Shown here: in pieces, positions 46,938-60,559 of the stretch
Layout of the letters: every line of letters starts with the position of its first letter
Numbering within the stretch: the stretch's first letter is position 1
Assembly (NCBI GenBank): GCA_963920635.1
Contig: OY987307.1
Span: 20,661,735 to 20,725,734, forward strand
From: Pseudeuparius sepicola
Taxonomy: Eukaryota; Arthropoda; Insecta; Coleoptera; Anthribidae
DNA length: 64,000 nt
Direction: 5' to 3'
The notes under the pieces: model-generated
Databases searched by the model: none
What the model saw: only the letters and a program-made list of their open reading frames with translations
Told to the model about the DNA's origin: nothing
Program-made: the position numbers and the translations under genes

Positions 46938-47833
46938 TACAGGGTGTCTCACCACGAACTGCATCGATCGATATCTCAAAACGTAAACATAGAATTTTTT
47001 TGAAGATTTGCGGCAGCTGACTAATGTCCATGAGTACTATTCATTTAAAATATTTTCAAAATGGCGGCACTTCCGGTTATACCGGAAGTCGATGACAACT
47101 TCGTTATTTTAAATGGAACATCCTATATTTTATTACATTTTTGGATTCTAGTGGAAAGTTCTAGGTACATTTCATGTATCATCACTAAATTCAACCGTTT
47201 TTGAGACATTTGCCATTTTAGAGAAAAAATAACAATAACAATCGAAAATGATAACATTTAGGTATAGGGAACCAAATATAAACTTGCCCTAATTTTTTGT
47301 GCTGAATAGGGCTACTACAAAAAATGGGGGTTTCCATTTGAAAATTATGAGTTTTTAGCATTTTTTGAATTAATATTTGAATAATTTTTTGTGAGCACCC
47401 TGTACAAGATTGGAAACTTTCTTTATGGTATTTCTCTGCACCAAGCCTTTGACTACAAAATGCCAAAAGCGCGGTACGAAATATGTAGCCGTTATAAAGA
47501 AACTTTCAATTAAGTACGGGTCTTCGTCTGTAATTTTTTCTCTAAAATGGCAAATATCTCAAAAACGGTTGAAATTAGGTATATCTAAGACATGATACAT
47601 GAAATATACCTAGAATATTCCGTAGAATCTATAAATGCAATTAAATATAGTGTGTTTCATTTAAAGTAACGAAGTTGTCATCGACTTCCGGTATAACCGG
47701 AAGTGTCGCCATTTTGAAAATATTTTAGATGAATAGTACTCATTGATATTGGTCATCTGCCAAATTTTCAAAAAAAAACTATGTTTACTTTTTGAGATAT
47801 CGATCGATGCAGCTTGTGGAGAGACACCCTGTA
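46938..47833. mobile_element. foldback MITE, TA target
   Basis: Ends are TACAGGGTGTCTC and GAGACACCCTGTA, flanked by TA on both sides (46936-46937, 47834-47835). Arms 46938-47227 and ~47535-47833 are inverted copies and include a second small palindrome, CTTCCGGTTATACCGGAAG, in each arm. 896 bp, no ORF of note. Confidence 0.9.
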
Positions 47834-50800
47834 TAGGAAATGCTTTGAATTAGTGTGGGAAGGTGCGGATGTAAGCAACGAAAAATGTCTTAACAATAGA
47901 AAATATTTGAACGGATTGATTAGAACGAAGCGTCCCAATTTATACTCTAAGATTTACTGATTCCTCCTTCCATAAGTTACCTCGGTATGAAATTTAACTG
48001 GCATCCAAAAATAACAGAATAATAATAAGAATTTAACTACAGGCAAACTAAATTTACAATTTTGATATCCCTAAACTGGTTTGATAATTACAATTATATA
48101 AATTTTAAGACTAATACTTGACAAACGAACTAAAATAAACATAAATATGTGCCGTTTTGTTATATCCCTTTAAGCGACTGAAGGAAATACAAGCATTGCA
48201 AACTGAGAGTAATAACCAAGGATAGAGGGAGTAAGAACAAGAAGTAAACAGAGCCAACATCTTTTTGAGTGAATGTTTACAGCATTTCATTTCAAAATAG
48301 ACGGGTTTAATAATGCGATTAAATGAAGGCACACCTCCCATACCGCTAAATTAACAGTCGTAGCTATTAATTCCTTTTATGGAACAATTTTAAACTTTAA
48401 CTAAATCGCGCTGTAATTATAGTAGCTAATTATCACGTTAGTAAAATCTTCAACAGATACCTCAAACCGCCCAACATGGCAACGCCGCCGTTGCCGCCGC
48501 GTTCATTACTTAATACTCGGTGGTATTTGTTTTGTGTTCGCCCAACGAGTCATGTTTTTCGATTGTTTACGTATGTATTTTTCGTGTTTTCAATTCTTTT
48601 TTGCTAATTTATAGACTATTTAATTAGTACTTAGGATAGAGTGACTGACTATGTGACGCGTGTGTGGTGTGTCAGGTTGTACACAAGGCCGTAATGTTTG
48701 TTTATTTCCGTAAATTTGCATAAGGTGTTGGTTGACTACAAACGTGTGCATTTTGATGCTTTGCTCCCTCTATCCTTTATTTCTCTGAGATTGCAAACCA
48801 ATTACCCAAAAAAATGAAGTTTGATGGAATTTGGCTTTCGAAAACCATGGCAGTCGTTAGTCTCCAGTTGTTACAATATATATCTGTTCGATAAATTACT
48901 ATTGCATGCAATAGTAATTGCATTACTATGCAATTACAATATGCAATATATTCGGAAAAAATTGCCCCTTATTTCCGCAACGGCCTACATAGGCACTAAG
49001 AAAAAAAAAACAGCAGCCCATACCTTGAGAATTCCTTCTTTTGATAAGCTGTTTCAAAAATTTTAACCACATAGAAATATTATTTTGTGAATTTCAGTAA
49101 AATTTTGTAACAGTAGTAACACTATAGTAACTCGTATATTTCAAAAAAATATATATTTACATGCTTCCTTTTTTATGTTTTCTATTTAGAAAATATAAGT
49201 TTAGTATCCTACGCTTTTGCTGAATATTAGGTAATGTTGTCTGGAATATAGGGGCTACAAATTTTCTCCTAAAAGTTAAAGATATATTATATAGGTACAG
49301 TGCTATTCATAAATTGTGCACCAAATGGGAAAATTTTTTATTATAAGATTTTTGGAAAATCTGATTACGGCATATAGTTGGTGCATGTTTTGAGTACACT
49401 ATTGTGCCTAAATACGGTCGTGATTTCACAGCCCATGCCTGTCAAATTTGACATTTAAAATAAAAAAATGGGGAAAATCAACTTTGCCTGGGAAATATCG
49501 GAAAACGTCATTAAGGAAATTTGTTCGTATTATATTATTTTGCAGTGTGCCTCTATGTTAATTTCAGAAAGAGATCAGGATGTTCGTTTTCTTCATTATT
49601 TCTCTACAAATCGGTAGATACTTTATTATTTGGTGCAAACTTTTTTACTTTGCGGTATTTTTCCATGTAATGTTTTTCTGGAAAAAATAAAAATACTTTC
49701 TTGCTCCGTATTTAAGTAACAGCATTGAGGCAAGGAATGATCCTTTACTCAATGGTATGTTATCACCCACGCGATAACAAAAATTAAGACAAAACATTTG
49801 AACGTTTGTCTAACATTTTATATTTTTTAATTTGCCCGATTTTTTTTTATATAAATGCTTCTCTAGGAAAAAGTGTTTACTAACATGTTCGTAAACAGTA
49901 AAACAAGAAAATGACAAAAAAGAGACTTAATTATGTAAGTACTACATTTTTATGTAACCTTACCTATTAAATAATCAAAAAGTATCGACAGTGAAAAAGT
50001 TTCTAAATGGACTGGCTTACAGAACGCGGTATTTTTACCAGTAGCAGAGCGTGGTAAATGCTATGAAATAGATCGCGCCCCGTATATCATTGTGTTCCAA
50101 GTGAGCTCATTTATATGTTACCAGGGTAGCTCGAGAACAGGCGCGCCTCCTTAATAAAATATGAGACAACACTTTTTTAACCATATTATTAAAACACACC
50201 TGGTATTAGTAGTAAAAAGAGATGAAGGAGACAGAGACGATAGATATTGTAGTAAAAACATGTGACTGCATGCTCCCCTAATATATCACCAATACTTGCA
50301 TGGGTTACACTGTTCGACGGCTGGTCAGTTGTGCAGCGAAATGCGGTGGATACTTGCTTTTTAGAGACCTTTTGACAATATTATATGGTTCATTAACCTT
50401 TTAGTTGTGTTTAACGACAACCTTAATAAACCTTAAAAGTGAAATGTCGTTACTTTCTTGTAGAATACGTATATTTTTAAAAAGTGCGTCACGCTTATGT
50501 CCTATATTCTTTTTCTTACGCCAATTACAGTTTTTTTATGCCGTTTCAAGTGACTTTAGAAATACTATAACAAATTTCTATAAAACAGATGAATAGGGTT
50601 TGCGGGTTTCTACCCTTAGGTTCCAAAATGGTGCAAAAAAATTTCCATAAAGTGTCAACAAAACGACAATTTTCGTTCCTCTTAAGGTCTAAAAGGACAA
50701 ATCTTAAGTCGATTTTATTAAGAGTTATCCAAACGAATGCAGATACTTCTCGCTTTTGTTGTTCTGTGTTTTGTATTTCTCAGATTTTATTTGAAGGCTA

Positions 50801-51035
50801 GTTACGTTGTTTTATGGTGCTGGAACATTTTTTTGTGTGATTATTGTAGCAAGCAAAAATGACCAGCCAGTTTTATGTTCATAATTCAGTGATTACATTT
50901 TCGATTTACCTTCGTGATTATTTTTCAATTCAATGGAAATAGTTTCTGCTGCTTAGTATGGTAGTGTAGCAACTACAAGTACAATTACAATCTTTTCAAA
51001 TAAGCGATGCTGGATGTTTATATGACGTATAAAAT
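47834..51035. other. no recognised gene
   Basis: Mostly AT-rich. A GC-rich spot at 48470-48520 contains CCAACATGGCAACGCCGCCG, an ATG in good context or a YY1-like word, but the frame ends after ~43 codons. A perfect 24 bp palindrome is at 48895-48918. TACAGTGCTATTC at 49300 resembles a Tc1-type end. Confidence 0.35.
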
Positions 51036-51350
51036 AATGTAGATTGGGGCATTCAACTGCCGAGCGCGTATCGATTGAGGAATTAATTTAAGAATCCGAA
51101 AGGAAAACCGCCTTTCGTAGCTAGCAATTATCTGTAAATGATCTGTGCCCGCAGAGATTTTCTTCATTGTTCTCCCGACTATAATTCATGAAAATGCAAA
51201 CCTGGGCAGGGAAAAAAACGGAAAGAAGAATCATATGAATAATTTATTTGGTTCGAAGCCCGCTGGCCGGCGAGTAAAAACAATTTCCCGTGTACGTACC
51301 ACACGATTTCCCATTAAAACAATTATGAAAAGTTCATAAATTATATTTTC
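51036..51350. other. GC-richer repeat-free block
   Basis: Contains GCCCGCTGGCCGGCGAG near 51258 and several TAAT-type words. Its texture matches the other candidate regulatory blocks. No gene. Confidence 0.25.
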
Positions 51351-51719
51351 CTTGGATGATGTTTTTTCACGCAGGAAGGTATCATATAGTGTAGAAAAAG
51401 TAGTGCACACGAAGTATGGTGCGATTCATTCTCCCTACCGGACGCTCATTTAAAATTTCTTTACGCTATCTTGTTTACAAATTATTTTCTTGTTGCATTT
51501 AAAAAATAAATAAGTAATTAGTAGATATTATACAAGAGAATTCTTTTATCTTTTAAAATAATTTACGAGGGTATTCTTTGCCAAAACGTGTTGTAGAGCT
51601 TTCAAAATCTTATTATTCTACAGAAATAACCAATACGTCTATTAAAAAAAAATGTATGGATATTGAACAGGCTATGGGCTAATTTCAGGAATCTAAAAAA
51701 TATTAATAAACAAATTTTT

Positions 51720-52410
51720 GAAGTTGCCAGGAAAAACCATTGCTTGATAAGCTCTGGCGCATTGTCAGTGGTTAGTCAGATTGAGCTTTAAAAATTTATA
51801 AATGCTTAACATTAATAGAACGAAACTTTGAACGTTAACTCAAAAATTAACTCTAACAACTTTGTTTTCTGAGCTTTCGGAGAATAAATCTTTCTCCTTT
51901 CTCATACAAAATGCCAAGTCAAAGTGACACGCCAACCAAACCTAGCCACCTGTCTGATATTAAACTTACTCTGTGTTCTGTCTAATTATCTATATTAACT
52001 TCTCTTTAAATAATTGGTAGTAAAATTATACTGAATTCCACTGAACATTCAGCAACACAGTTATCCCTATTTTCTAAAATAAATGCTGATTTAATTTATT
52101 TAGAGTTTTGGACGTTCAATAATAATTTGTTGGACAAAAACCAATAATTCTCTGTTTATAAATGCTGATCCTTTAAATTCCTACTTCTTCTTTGAGAATT
52201 GGTTGGGACCTATCCCACAAAATTCTAGGATTATTGTTAAAAGAGTATTCACATATATTATTTTTGACTTTGAAATTTGATTTTACCTTCTATAATTTTA
52301 TGTTCTTTAAACGAACGTTAAATGGCCTACAAGAACATAATATATATGGTCAGCACAGAACTTTCCACATTCGTAAGGAACTTTATAAATGCATTTTTTT
52401 TACTTTGTAC
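51720..52410 (-). mobile_element. PLE 3' half, minus strand
   Basis: Reverse complement of much of 54410-54950: shared blocks include CTTGTAGGCCATTTAAC (minus strand, near 52335), TGAATGTTCAGTGGAATTCAG (near 52045-52025) and GATAGCTC/GAAAGCTC-type 3' sequence near 51875. The minus frame near 52400 reads CIYKVPYECGK, a remnant of the GIY-YIG domain entry. Dead copy. Confidence 0.75.
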
Positions 52411-54286
52411 TTCATTTATTATATCCTCACTTTAATTATTAGGCTTATATATGTGTCAAACTTCCCAAAAGAATTAAGAAATTAAGCACGTAACATCGTT
52501 TTACGTTCCAAATGATGTCTCTGCAGCATAAAATGTTTAAAATCAAGCCAAACATGCCCAGCACTAAAGACAAATACCTATTAAATATAATTATAATATT
52601 ATATTATAATTATAAATATAATTATAATATTAAATTAAGAAGGTTCATCTTTTGAAATTCAAAAATCTGCAATGGTTTTTTTAATGTAAAAAATACTAAT
52701 ACATTTGCCTTATCAGTTGCTAGAACTGCTCATAGACGTATTATTATTTTTTTAATATTTATTCTTTTGATGTGTGTAGTTTCGTTTCAAATAGCATCGA
52801 TCTTAATTGTATTTGGTTCTAAGATTCTAAAAATATCGTTCTGATAAAAAAGATTGCCTATGCGGTTTAGCTTACCTGATAGTGCGGAAATAATTTTTAC
52901 TGGTCGGCCCACCAAATTTATTTCTCTACTTCTATTGGCATTGTTGTGTTGTTGGCAATCCTGAAAAACTTGCAGGATAGCTGTTCTTTTTTAAGAACAG
53001 ATTTGATATGTCTAATTTTGGCCTCAAGTTTTGTGTTATTGGAATAAATCATTCTAGCCCTCTCGCTTCTTTCTCAACACCAACACCAATAGGCATAATA
53101 ACTGGAATTCAAGTGGAGTATCTATTAGTATGTGTTGGTTTTCTGTTGTCACTAGTTTGTACTGGGTGATTCAGTCATGATGTAAAAAATGTTGAGGGTA
53201 GTTGGGAAAAAAGCTTAATAATACGAATCCGAAATTTAAAAAACCCTAGTGGTTTGTTTTTTCCCGGCAACTTCGCCACTTTTTCAAAATATCTACCCAT
53301 AGTAAGTAATAAGGTGTTGCACATTATACTGCTTATACTGCTACTTTATAATAATAAATATGATATCAGCATACCTAAATGAAACATTAAGTTGGTGAAC
53401 AGTGACCGTACATATTTAGTCAACTCATTTTGTTCAAAATCTTCCATGAAGTGATAAAGGGGACCATATCCATATAAAATTCCTGGTGGTAAAATTTAAA
53501 TTTTGTCAGTTCTAATATTGCATCTATATTCAAATTTTCCTTTCTACTAAACTCTGATCGTTTTATACCTTTTTGGGTAAAATATTCAATGATTTGTCAA
53601 CAGAGACATCTGTAAACAAACTGACTACTACGAGCCCCTAAAAGATTTAATAATTTTTCGTTCTTGACTCCGCACATTATTCTGTGCCCATAAGAAATTC
53701 TTTCCTAGCAGGTGGGTACCTGGAAACTATGTGAACCCATATTGAGCGCCGCGCAGGCTCGGTAATAAATCTTTTCGCATCGGAATCTCTCTCTCCCATC
53801 CCTGTGCTAACACGCAGATGAATCTTCATATTTCAATTTCGTTCTCGCGGTTGTCCTGTCGTGCTGGATTTAAAATTATTTATATTATATTATGAGAGTG
53901 TATAGTTTACGTTTTGAGCAGTTTTCCGATGCCATAGAACCCACCTATTATCCATTAAATCCGGAAGAACGATATTGGAAGTTGAACTAAACTATAAGTA
54001 TTATCTGGACTGCAACTTTCAAACGATTGAGATTGTGAAGGAAGCTCATAACTCACAAACGAGTATATTTTAGATTGAGCGGAATTAATTTAATCTGTTT
54101 ACCTAATATTGATGGAAATTTAACAGAACCATTTAATTAAACATATCAGATATATGTTCTTAAGAAGAACAGTTATCCTATCGGATTTGTTGAGCAAGTT
54201 GTCAGGATTACCAACAAAACAACAATGGTAATTTAATTATTAGATATCACTATACTCCAAACTATGAGTACCCCAGAAGCAAGTGA
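52411..54286. other. no recognised gene between the two PLE copies
   Basis: AT-rich, with AT palindromes at 52585-52635 and a GC-richer patch at 53735-53870. Possible older PLE sequence cannot be recognised. Confidence 0.35.
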
Positions 54287-54490
54287 ATGCTAAAACGCAT
54301 AGGCGTAATATCAGAGCAGTATTTAGAACCAACAATACGAGCTAGATTAAGATCGATGCTAGTTAAAACGAAACGATTTAATGAGGTACAAAGCTCGAAA
54401 ATTTGTATTTATAAAATTCCTTGTGATTGTGGAAAGTTATATATTGGTGAGACTTGTAGGCCATTTAACATTCGTTTAAAAGAACATTAA
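54287..54490 (+). pseudogene. PLE GIY-YIG endonuclease remnant
   Basis: The 67-codon frame ends with CIYKIPCDCGKLYIGETCRP and then FNIRLKEH. This gives (G/C)IY, YIG and the following Arg of the GIY-YIG core; CxC after the first motif is usual in PLEs. A stop follows where the domain should continue (QNYIRQ is readable after it). Upstream, KRIGVISEQ fits the linker between RT and endonuclease. Confidence 0.8.
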
Positions 54491-54950
54491 AATTATATCA
54501 GGCAAAGTCAAATTTCAAAAATCAAAAACACCCTTTAATAGGCATTCATTTCAGGAAATACTGTGTTGCTGAATGTTCAGTGGAATTCAGTAAACTATTA
54601 TTCCCAGTTACCTATTCAAAGAGAAGTTAGTTTAGATAATTAGATAGAACACAGGGTACGATATCAGGCAGGTGGCTAGGTTATTGTTCTGTTGTCTTGA
54701 CACTTTGATTTGACATTTATTATTCTGTCATTTTACTTTGACTTGACATTTTCTTTGAGAAAGGAAGAAGATTTATTCTCCGATAGCTCGGATAACGTAG
54801 TCGTTGAAGTTATTTTTTGAGTCAACGTTCAAAGTTTCGTTATTTTATTTAATGTTATGCTTTATTTATGAATTTTCAAAGTTGAAACTGAATTAACGTA
54901 TGGCAAAGCGCCAGAGCTTATTTAACAGTTCCTGTGGCGAAAAACGCAAT
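54287..54950 (+). mobile_element. PLE 3' half, plus strand
   Basis: Contains the GIY-YIG remnant and ~450 bp of 3' region ending near the block TGTGGCGAAAAACGC. It forms an outward-facing inverted pair with 51720-52410. Its 3' region also matches 40772-41144. Confidence 0.75.
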
Positions 54951-55310
54951 TAAAAATTAAATGGATTAACTACCTAATTTCTAGAAGAAATTTTGGAAAT
55001 TAGATTTTGTCAAATTCAGGCTGCAGTTTTAACTAAATTAGTTATTCGTAACATAATAATTATTATAAGTTCTCTAAATCCAGTGTTTTTATTTATTTTC
55101 TTATATTCTGTGCCTTATGTCTAAAGGCAATGAAATATTTATTAGACACTTCCAATGTTATATTTTATTGAGAAGTTACACTAGTTTTTAACGTCTTTAT
55201 AATAGATGGCAAAAGCGACAGTTTGCTGACAGCTCAACAGTTGTGGATTCTGTATTCTTAGTGTTTACTCAACGCTTCTAGGAGTTGATTTATTTAAAAA
55301 ATAAGTTATG
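54951..55310. other. no recognised gene
   Basis: AT-rich; nothing identifiable. Confidence 0.4.
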
Positions 55311-56738
55311 TACAGGGTGGGCCAAATTGGACACTTTTAAAGGGAACTCCAATTTTTGACGTAGACTTAATGGCGAAAACCGCAAATCGATATCTGTCAC
55401 CGTTCTTGAGTTTTTCAAAAATGTGCTTATTCGAAAAGTGGCCGTAACTTTTTCGGGTTGAAAATTTTGCTTTTCTCTAAAAACCTAAAGCACTTTTTAC
55501 GTAGAATCCAATGCTGCTACTACATTTTTTCCAGTCAATGGTTTAAGGGTTACCGGTGAAAAAAAAATTTTTTTTTTTAATGGAACACCCTGCATTTTTT
55601 TAATAGAGCAAAAATTGCCATTCCAAAAATATATAACACTTAATGATTTACTTAAGGCTCAATGTACAGCACGTATGTGGTGATTCAACATTTTGACCCA
55701 TAAAATGGCTTTTTTCGATCTGTAGCGAGTAACACGCAAAATTTTAAATTTTTGTCAATACAAATTTTAATCTAAGTGATTACTCACATTTTGAGACAAA
55801 AATTATTTAAAAAATATTTATCACAATGGCCGTTATTAGGCTTTTTGCGCAAATGCTAGTAACGGCCATTGTGATAAAGATTTTTTAATAATTTTTGTCT
55901 CAAAATGTGAGTAATTACTTAGATTAAAATTTGTATTGACAAAAATTTAAAATTTTGCGTGTTACTCGCTACAGATCGAAAAAAGCCATTTTATGGGTCA
56001 AAATGTTGAATCACCACGCACGTGCTGTACATTGAGTCTTACGCAGTTATCAATTACTAATAGCTTTTATGATTACATGTGTATAATTGGAAGCGCGCCC
56101 TTTCAGTAAGGCTTTTTTTCATAACTTTCAAATTTTATTGTATGTTATAAAGTTTATAAATTACACAAAACAGAAAAATCTTTACACTGCGAAAACACCC
56201 TGACTGAAAATTTGACAGGTAACAGTAAACATTTTTTCATGGCTGTTTCAATGTCTCACCATCCAAAGCCTACTTGTTGAAAGGGCGCGCTTCCATAATT
56301 ATACACATGAAATCATCAAAGCTATTAATAATTGATAACTACTTAAGTAAATCATTAAGGGTTATATATTTTTGGAATGGTAATTTTTGCTCTATTAAAA
56401 AAATGCAAAAATATACAGGGTGTTCCATTTTAAAAAATATTTTTTTTCACCACCATGGACTAGAAAAAAATGTAGTAGCAGCATTGGATTCTACGTAAAA
56501 AAAGTGCTTTAGGAATGTTTTTACAGAAACACAAAATTTTCCACCCGAAAAAAGTTACGGCCACTTTTCGAATAAGCATATTTTCGAAAAACCTAGAACG
56601 GTTACAGATATCGATTTGCGGTTTCCGCCATTAAGTTTATCATAAAAAATGAGCCTCACACATCGATATCAGTTCTCGTCTATCTCCGCTAAAAATAGGA
56701 GTTTCCCTTTAAAAGTGTCCATTTTTTCCCACCCTGTA
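55311..56738. mobile_element. foldback element TACAGGGTGGG, with nested insertion
   Basis: The left arm (55311-55651 continuing at 56042-56107) is inverted as 56278-56738. Examples are AAAGGGAACTCC near the left end and GGAGTTTCCCTTT near the right, and AAGCGCGCCCTTTC (56091) with GAAAGGGCGCGCTT (56278). The left arm is interrupted by the 384 bp element below. The centre (56108-56277) has no ORF of note. Confidence 0.85.
55655..56038. mobile_element. 384 bp palindromic MITE inserted in the previous element
   Basis: Arms 55655-55838 and ~55857-56038 are nearly perfect inverse copies (GGCTCAATGTACAGCACG at the left; CGTGCTGTACATTGAGTC at the right). TTA flanks both ends (55652-55654, 56039-56041), a 3 bp duplication as in PIF/Harbinger-type insertions. 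The uninterrupted opposite arm of the host element (near 56330-56345) shows the pre-insertion sequence. Confidence 0.85.
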
Positions 56739-58014
56739 CGTACAGGTTGGACCACATGTCATGTCCTATCCCCTTGTCTCGACAATTTGGGAAGCTGCGG
56801 AAAAAAGTTTCATTCAAAAGTTGTTTGTAATGAAGGGAACTTCATAGTTTTAAGTTTTGACGTATACAGAATATTGCGAAATTAGCGAAAGACAACAAAG
56901 TTACGTTTTTGTAACCGGAATGGCCCTCTTTTTATACGAGAAAATTTCATTGCTTTATAGCTGCTATAGTTTTTGAATAATTAGCAAGTATTTGTTTCTT
57001 CATCAATTTGTAGGCGGTTTATTGAGCCCCAAACATGGTCTCTTATTTTACCCTTATTCTACGTTTTCATATTATGCTTTGGAAAATATGTACTTAGCAC
57101 AAAGGAGATTATCACTGATTTTCCAAATGTCTGAAATTATAGGAAATATCTAATAATTCCGCAATGTCGATCTTCAAGAACTAAAAAGACAATAAAATTA
57201 TCTCCGTAACGTAACCTAAAGATTAGGAAGTTCCCTTGATTACATACAACTTTTGTACAAAACTTTTTTCCCGTACTGTACCTACATATTTGTTTTTGCG
57301 ATAACCGGTTGGCAATTATATTATTATTACTACTTATGTATTTTATGTAAGAACCGTAGACAATAAATTATTAATAATACCATGTCCATGCACCTTCAAA
57401 AGATTTATAGTGTAAATTATCGCGTTAGCCGTTCGATATGTGAATGTAACCGAAGATGTAAAACTGCATTTTTCGATCGCATCTGTTCGGCCAAACAAAG
57501 AATGATTATATTGAAATCCTTGAAAAATTCCTCAACAAATAGGTTACGAAATCGGTCGCTTTGATTGGCGCTATTTTATAATATTTATTAAAGTTCACTC
57601 ATTGTTATTAACAAATATTCATACATTAATATAAAATGGCTTTAAAAGAGATAACTTTTACTTCTCGATCTGACCTAGTTAAGAGTCGTTGTTTTGTATT
57701 AGGAATAATAAGAAATATCGAAACAAATTAGTAGACTGCATGCAGTCGCAGTTAAATTAACATGTATCCGACACAGGAAAAATGACATTACAAAAGTGAA
57801 ACAATTTCGCTAATTTTGCAACTAGCAGATTTACAGTCTCGAGTAATACCACCCAGTAAGAATTTTATTTCGTAATTTTGACGGTAGGTATATATAGAGT
57901 TATAGGATAAGATTCCTTTCATTAATTTCAAAGTTCATCAAGTCACAATCTTAAATACTGTAATTTATAAAAAATAATTTAAGACTGTACCTACAAACCT
58001 ACTCCATTTGAGAA
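56739..58014. other. no recognised gene
   Basis: TACAGGTTGGACCAC at 56741 resembles another MITE left end directly abutting the previous element; its right end was not found. The rest is AT-rich. Confidence 0.4.
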
Positions 58015-58723
58015 TACAGGGTGAATCAGTTTTTTGTTGCAGGACTTCAACATTGGATAGGAAATGATATTTTGAAAGGAACATTTCCTATCAATTTATG
58101 GCCACAAATTCACACTTCATTTTAAAGATACAGTGCTTTAAAATTTTAGGGTTAAAATTGCAGGTCATTTTATTCCTTGTACTTTTCCAGTCACAGTTAG
58201 AGTGTTGAGGGGGGGGGGGGCGTTTATCAAAATTGATTTTGACCGATTACATATTCCTTGTTTACAAAAAAATGTATCGGAAAAAATAATAATTTGAGTT
58301 GATTTTAAAATTTTTCTTTACGCATGAACAATAAGAATTAGGCAATCAAAAAGTCAAATTAGACACGGCACCGTAAACATATATATAAAAAAAGCAAAAG
58401 ACAGTTTTTACACAAGACCGTATAAGATTTTTTTTTGTTGAATTAATTAATACCTCTTAACTCCGTGCCTCTGACACTGGTTGCATATAAATAACGAAAT
58501 TAACACATACATAATGTTAGTATCTACCTGGGCATATTCCTATAAAAATTCATTTGAATATTTCTATTTGTTTGAAAGATATAATAAATATTGGATATAT
58601 TGTTTGAAATTTTAACGCCCTATATTTTGACAAAGAAGCATTTGTGGTATTGATATAAAATTTCGTTTTAGAATTTTATTTTCTGTCCAATATAAAGTCA
58701 ACAAAAAACTGATTCACCCTGCA
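58015..58723. mobile_element. MITE, TACAGGGTGAATCAG ends
   Basis: The left end TACAGGGTGAATCAGTTTTT and the complement of the right end (TGCAGGGTGAATCAGTTTTT) agree over ~25 bp with one difference. 709 bp, including a 12-14 nt G run near 58208. No ORF. A target duplication is not clear. Confidence 0.75.
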
Positions 58724-58806
58724 AGTTATATCCAAATTTACCAAATATGTAACTAAAATTTATCAGGGTGTTCGACCCCGTGCTCAAAAAGGGCTTTTCA
58801 AGAATA

Positions 58807-59217
58807 TACAGGGTGGCTTATTTAAATGACTCACTCAAAATATCTCGGCTATTTTTTTGACAGAAAAAATCTTTGGCGGGTGCGAACGATAACTCTTCTG
58901 GGCGACCTTCTTTTGTCATGATGCTGTTCATGGACACCTACGAAAACTATGTCCAAATATAAAAAAAAGTTCAAAATTTTTAAACGCTGTAACTTTTTTA
59001 ATTATAGAGGTATACAAAAATGTTTTACATAAGAATTGTTTGCATGAACTGTCAAAATCCAAATATTAAATCAGTTTTGAAATTTTCGATATGACTAAAT
59101 ATCTCTTGGGATCACAAATTAAATTATCTGGAAAAAATTTTAAAGCGCATTTTTTATAAAGCGAAATATTCCATTTAATTTGATGAGTCCTTGCCAGTTT
59201 GTCCTGTATCTACTATA
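58807..59217. mobile_element. possible decayed MITE
   Basis: TACAGGGTGGC at 58807 and the complement of CCTGTATCTAC near 59207-59217 give a weak TIR; the next bases, GACTCACTCAAAAT and GACTCATCAAATT, also agree. Boundaries are tentative. Confidence 0.35.
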
Positions 59218-59692
59218 AAAATTTGAGAAAAATTAATTAAAATTTGCGATTGTCATAAGATCTATAAGTTACCCATGGAAATAAATAACCGGTTATAACG
59301 TTAAATTAAAGTAGACATTGAGTAGGCTTTAAAAATTTGAAAATAAAGTGGTTTATATGCACTTAATCCCATGCCGAATAGCTAATCTAAAATTGTTAAT
59401 TTCAATAATAAAGATACTAAACTTTTAGACAATCTTTTATTTTTTGAAAATAAATTTAAAATACTTAATATTTTCAATTTAACGTAACAATTATTAGTAG
59501 GTTATAATAATGCCATACATATAGCAATTATCTTAAAAATGGCAATAACAAAATATTGTCCTATTACAATAAATGCTCAGTGAACACCTAATATTTACAC
59601 CTACTTTTCACAACTAACAACACCACATTCTTCAACATTTCATATTTTCATTTGAAGTAGGTATTTTCATTGTTTCTATTTAGGTAACCTTA

Positions 59693-60270
59693 TACAGTGT
59701 GTCTGGTTTTTCATGTTAACACCTCTGAAAATCTAAGTAGGCTCTGGCAATTGAACGGGGCAATTTTTTTATAGATATATCCCTGAAAGGGCATCATTTG
59801 CAAAGTATTGGTTTGACATTGCTGCGACATCCTGGCCTACTGCGATTTTTGAAAGGGGTACGTTTTTCGAAAAATCATATTAGCAAAATACGAATTTTAA
59901 AGGCATCTGGCGAGTCCAAGTATGCCATGGAATTACTTCGAAACAGTTGAGTGATGAAAAGGACCACTCACAGTGTTGATGCGCAGAGTGTGCCAACTCA
60001 AAATTCTGAATTTTTTAAACTTTATACGGGTCAAAAATAGAGTATATCAAGTCCACCATTATAAACGAACTAAGTGTAAAAAAATACAGAAGCCTATACG
60101 TGGTTACTTTTTTTAAATCACTAATAGTAGGTACTTCACAAACTTTCAACTCCAAAAAGCGATCGTAGATGACCCTGGCCATGCTGAAATTTTCAACCCT
60201 ATTCTTCCAACTGTCCCCTGAATACCGCAAAAAAAAGATCCAAACTATTTTTTAACTCTAACACCCTGTA
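59693..60270 (+). mobile_element. family F foldback relative, truncated
   Basis: TACAGTGTGTC at the left and CACCCTGTA at the right. The block GGCATCTGGCGAGTCCAAGT...GCCATGGAATTACTTCG and the block around TATAAACGAACTAA match the elements at 9782 and 61474. The right arm is missing or rearranged. The short minus ORFs here are chance. Confidence 0.6.
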
Positions 60271-60559
60271 GGTATATTTCTCAGATGATGTTAATCCTTG
60301 CGAACTCCCCGCATAAGCATTCAGTTGCTTTTGGGGTATTCCTAGTATTGTGAGGGTGAGAATTATTATTACTTTTGTTATCAAAACTTAGTTGCCATTA
60401 TTTGAGGGAATATAAATAAAATTTTACATTCAACCATACTTTGCGTCATTTAAAGATCCACCTCACTTTAAAATTGTTATGTATAACAGACTCAATCTCG
60501 CCACTTACGCAGGAAAAAATTAGGCGTCTACTCAGACAGATAATAAACATAGACTAACC

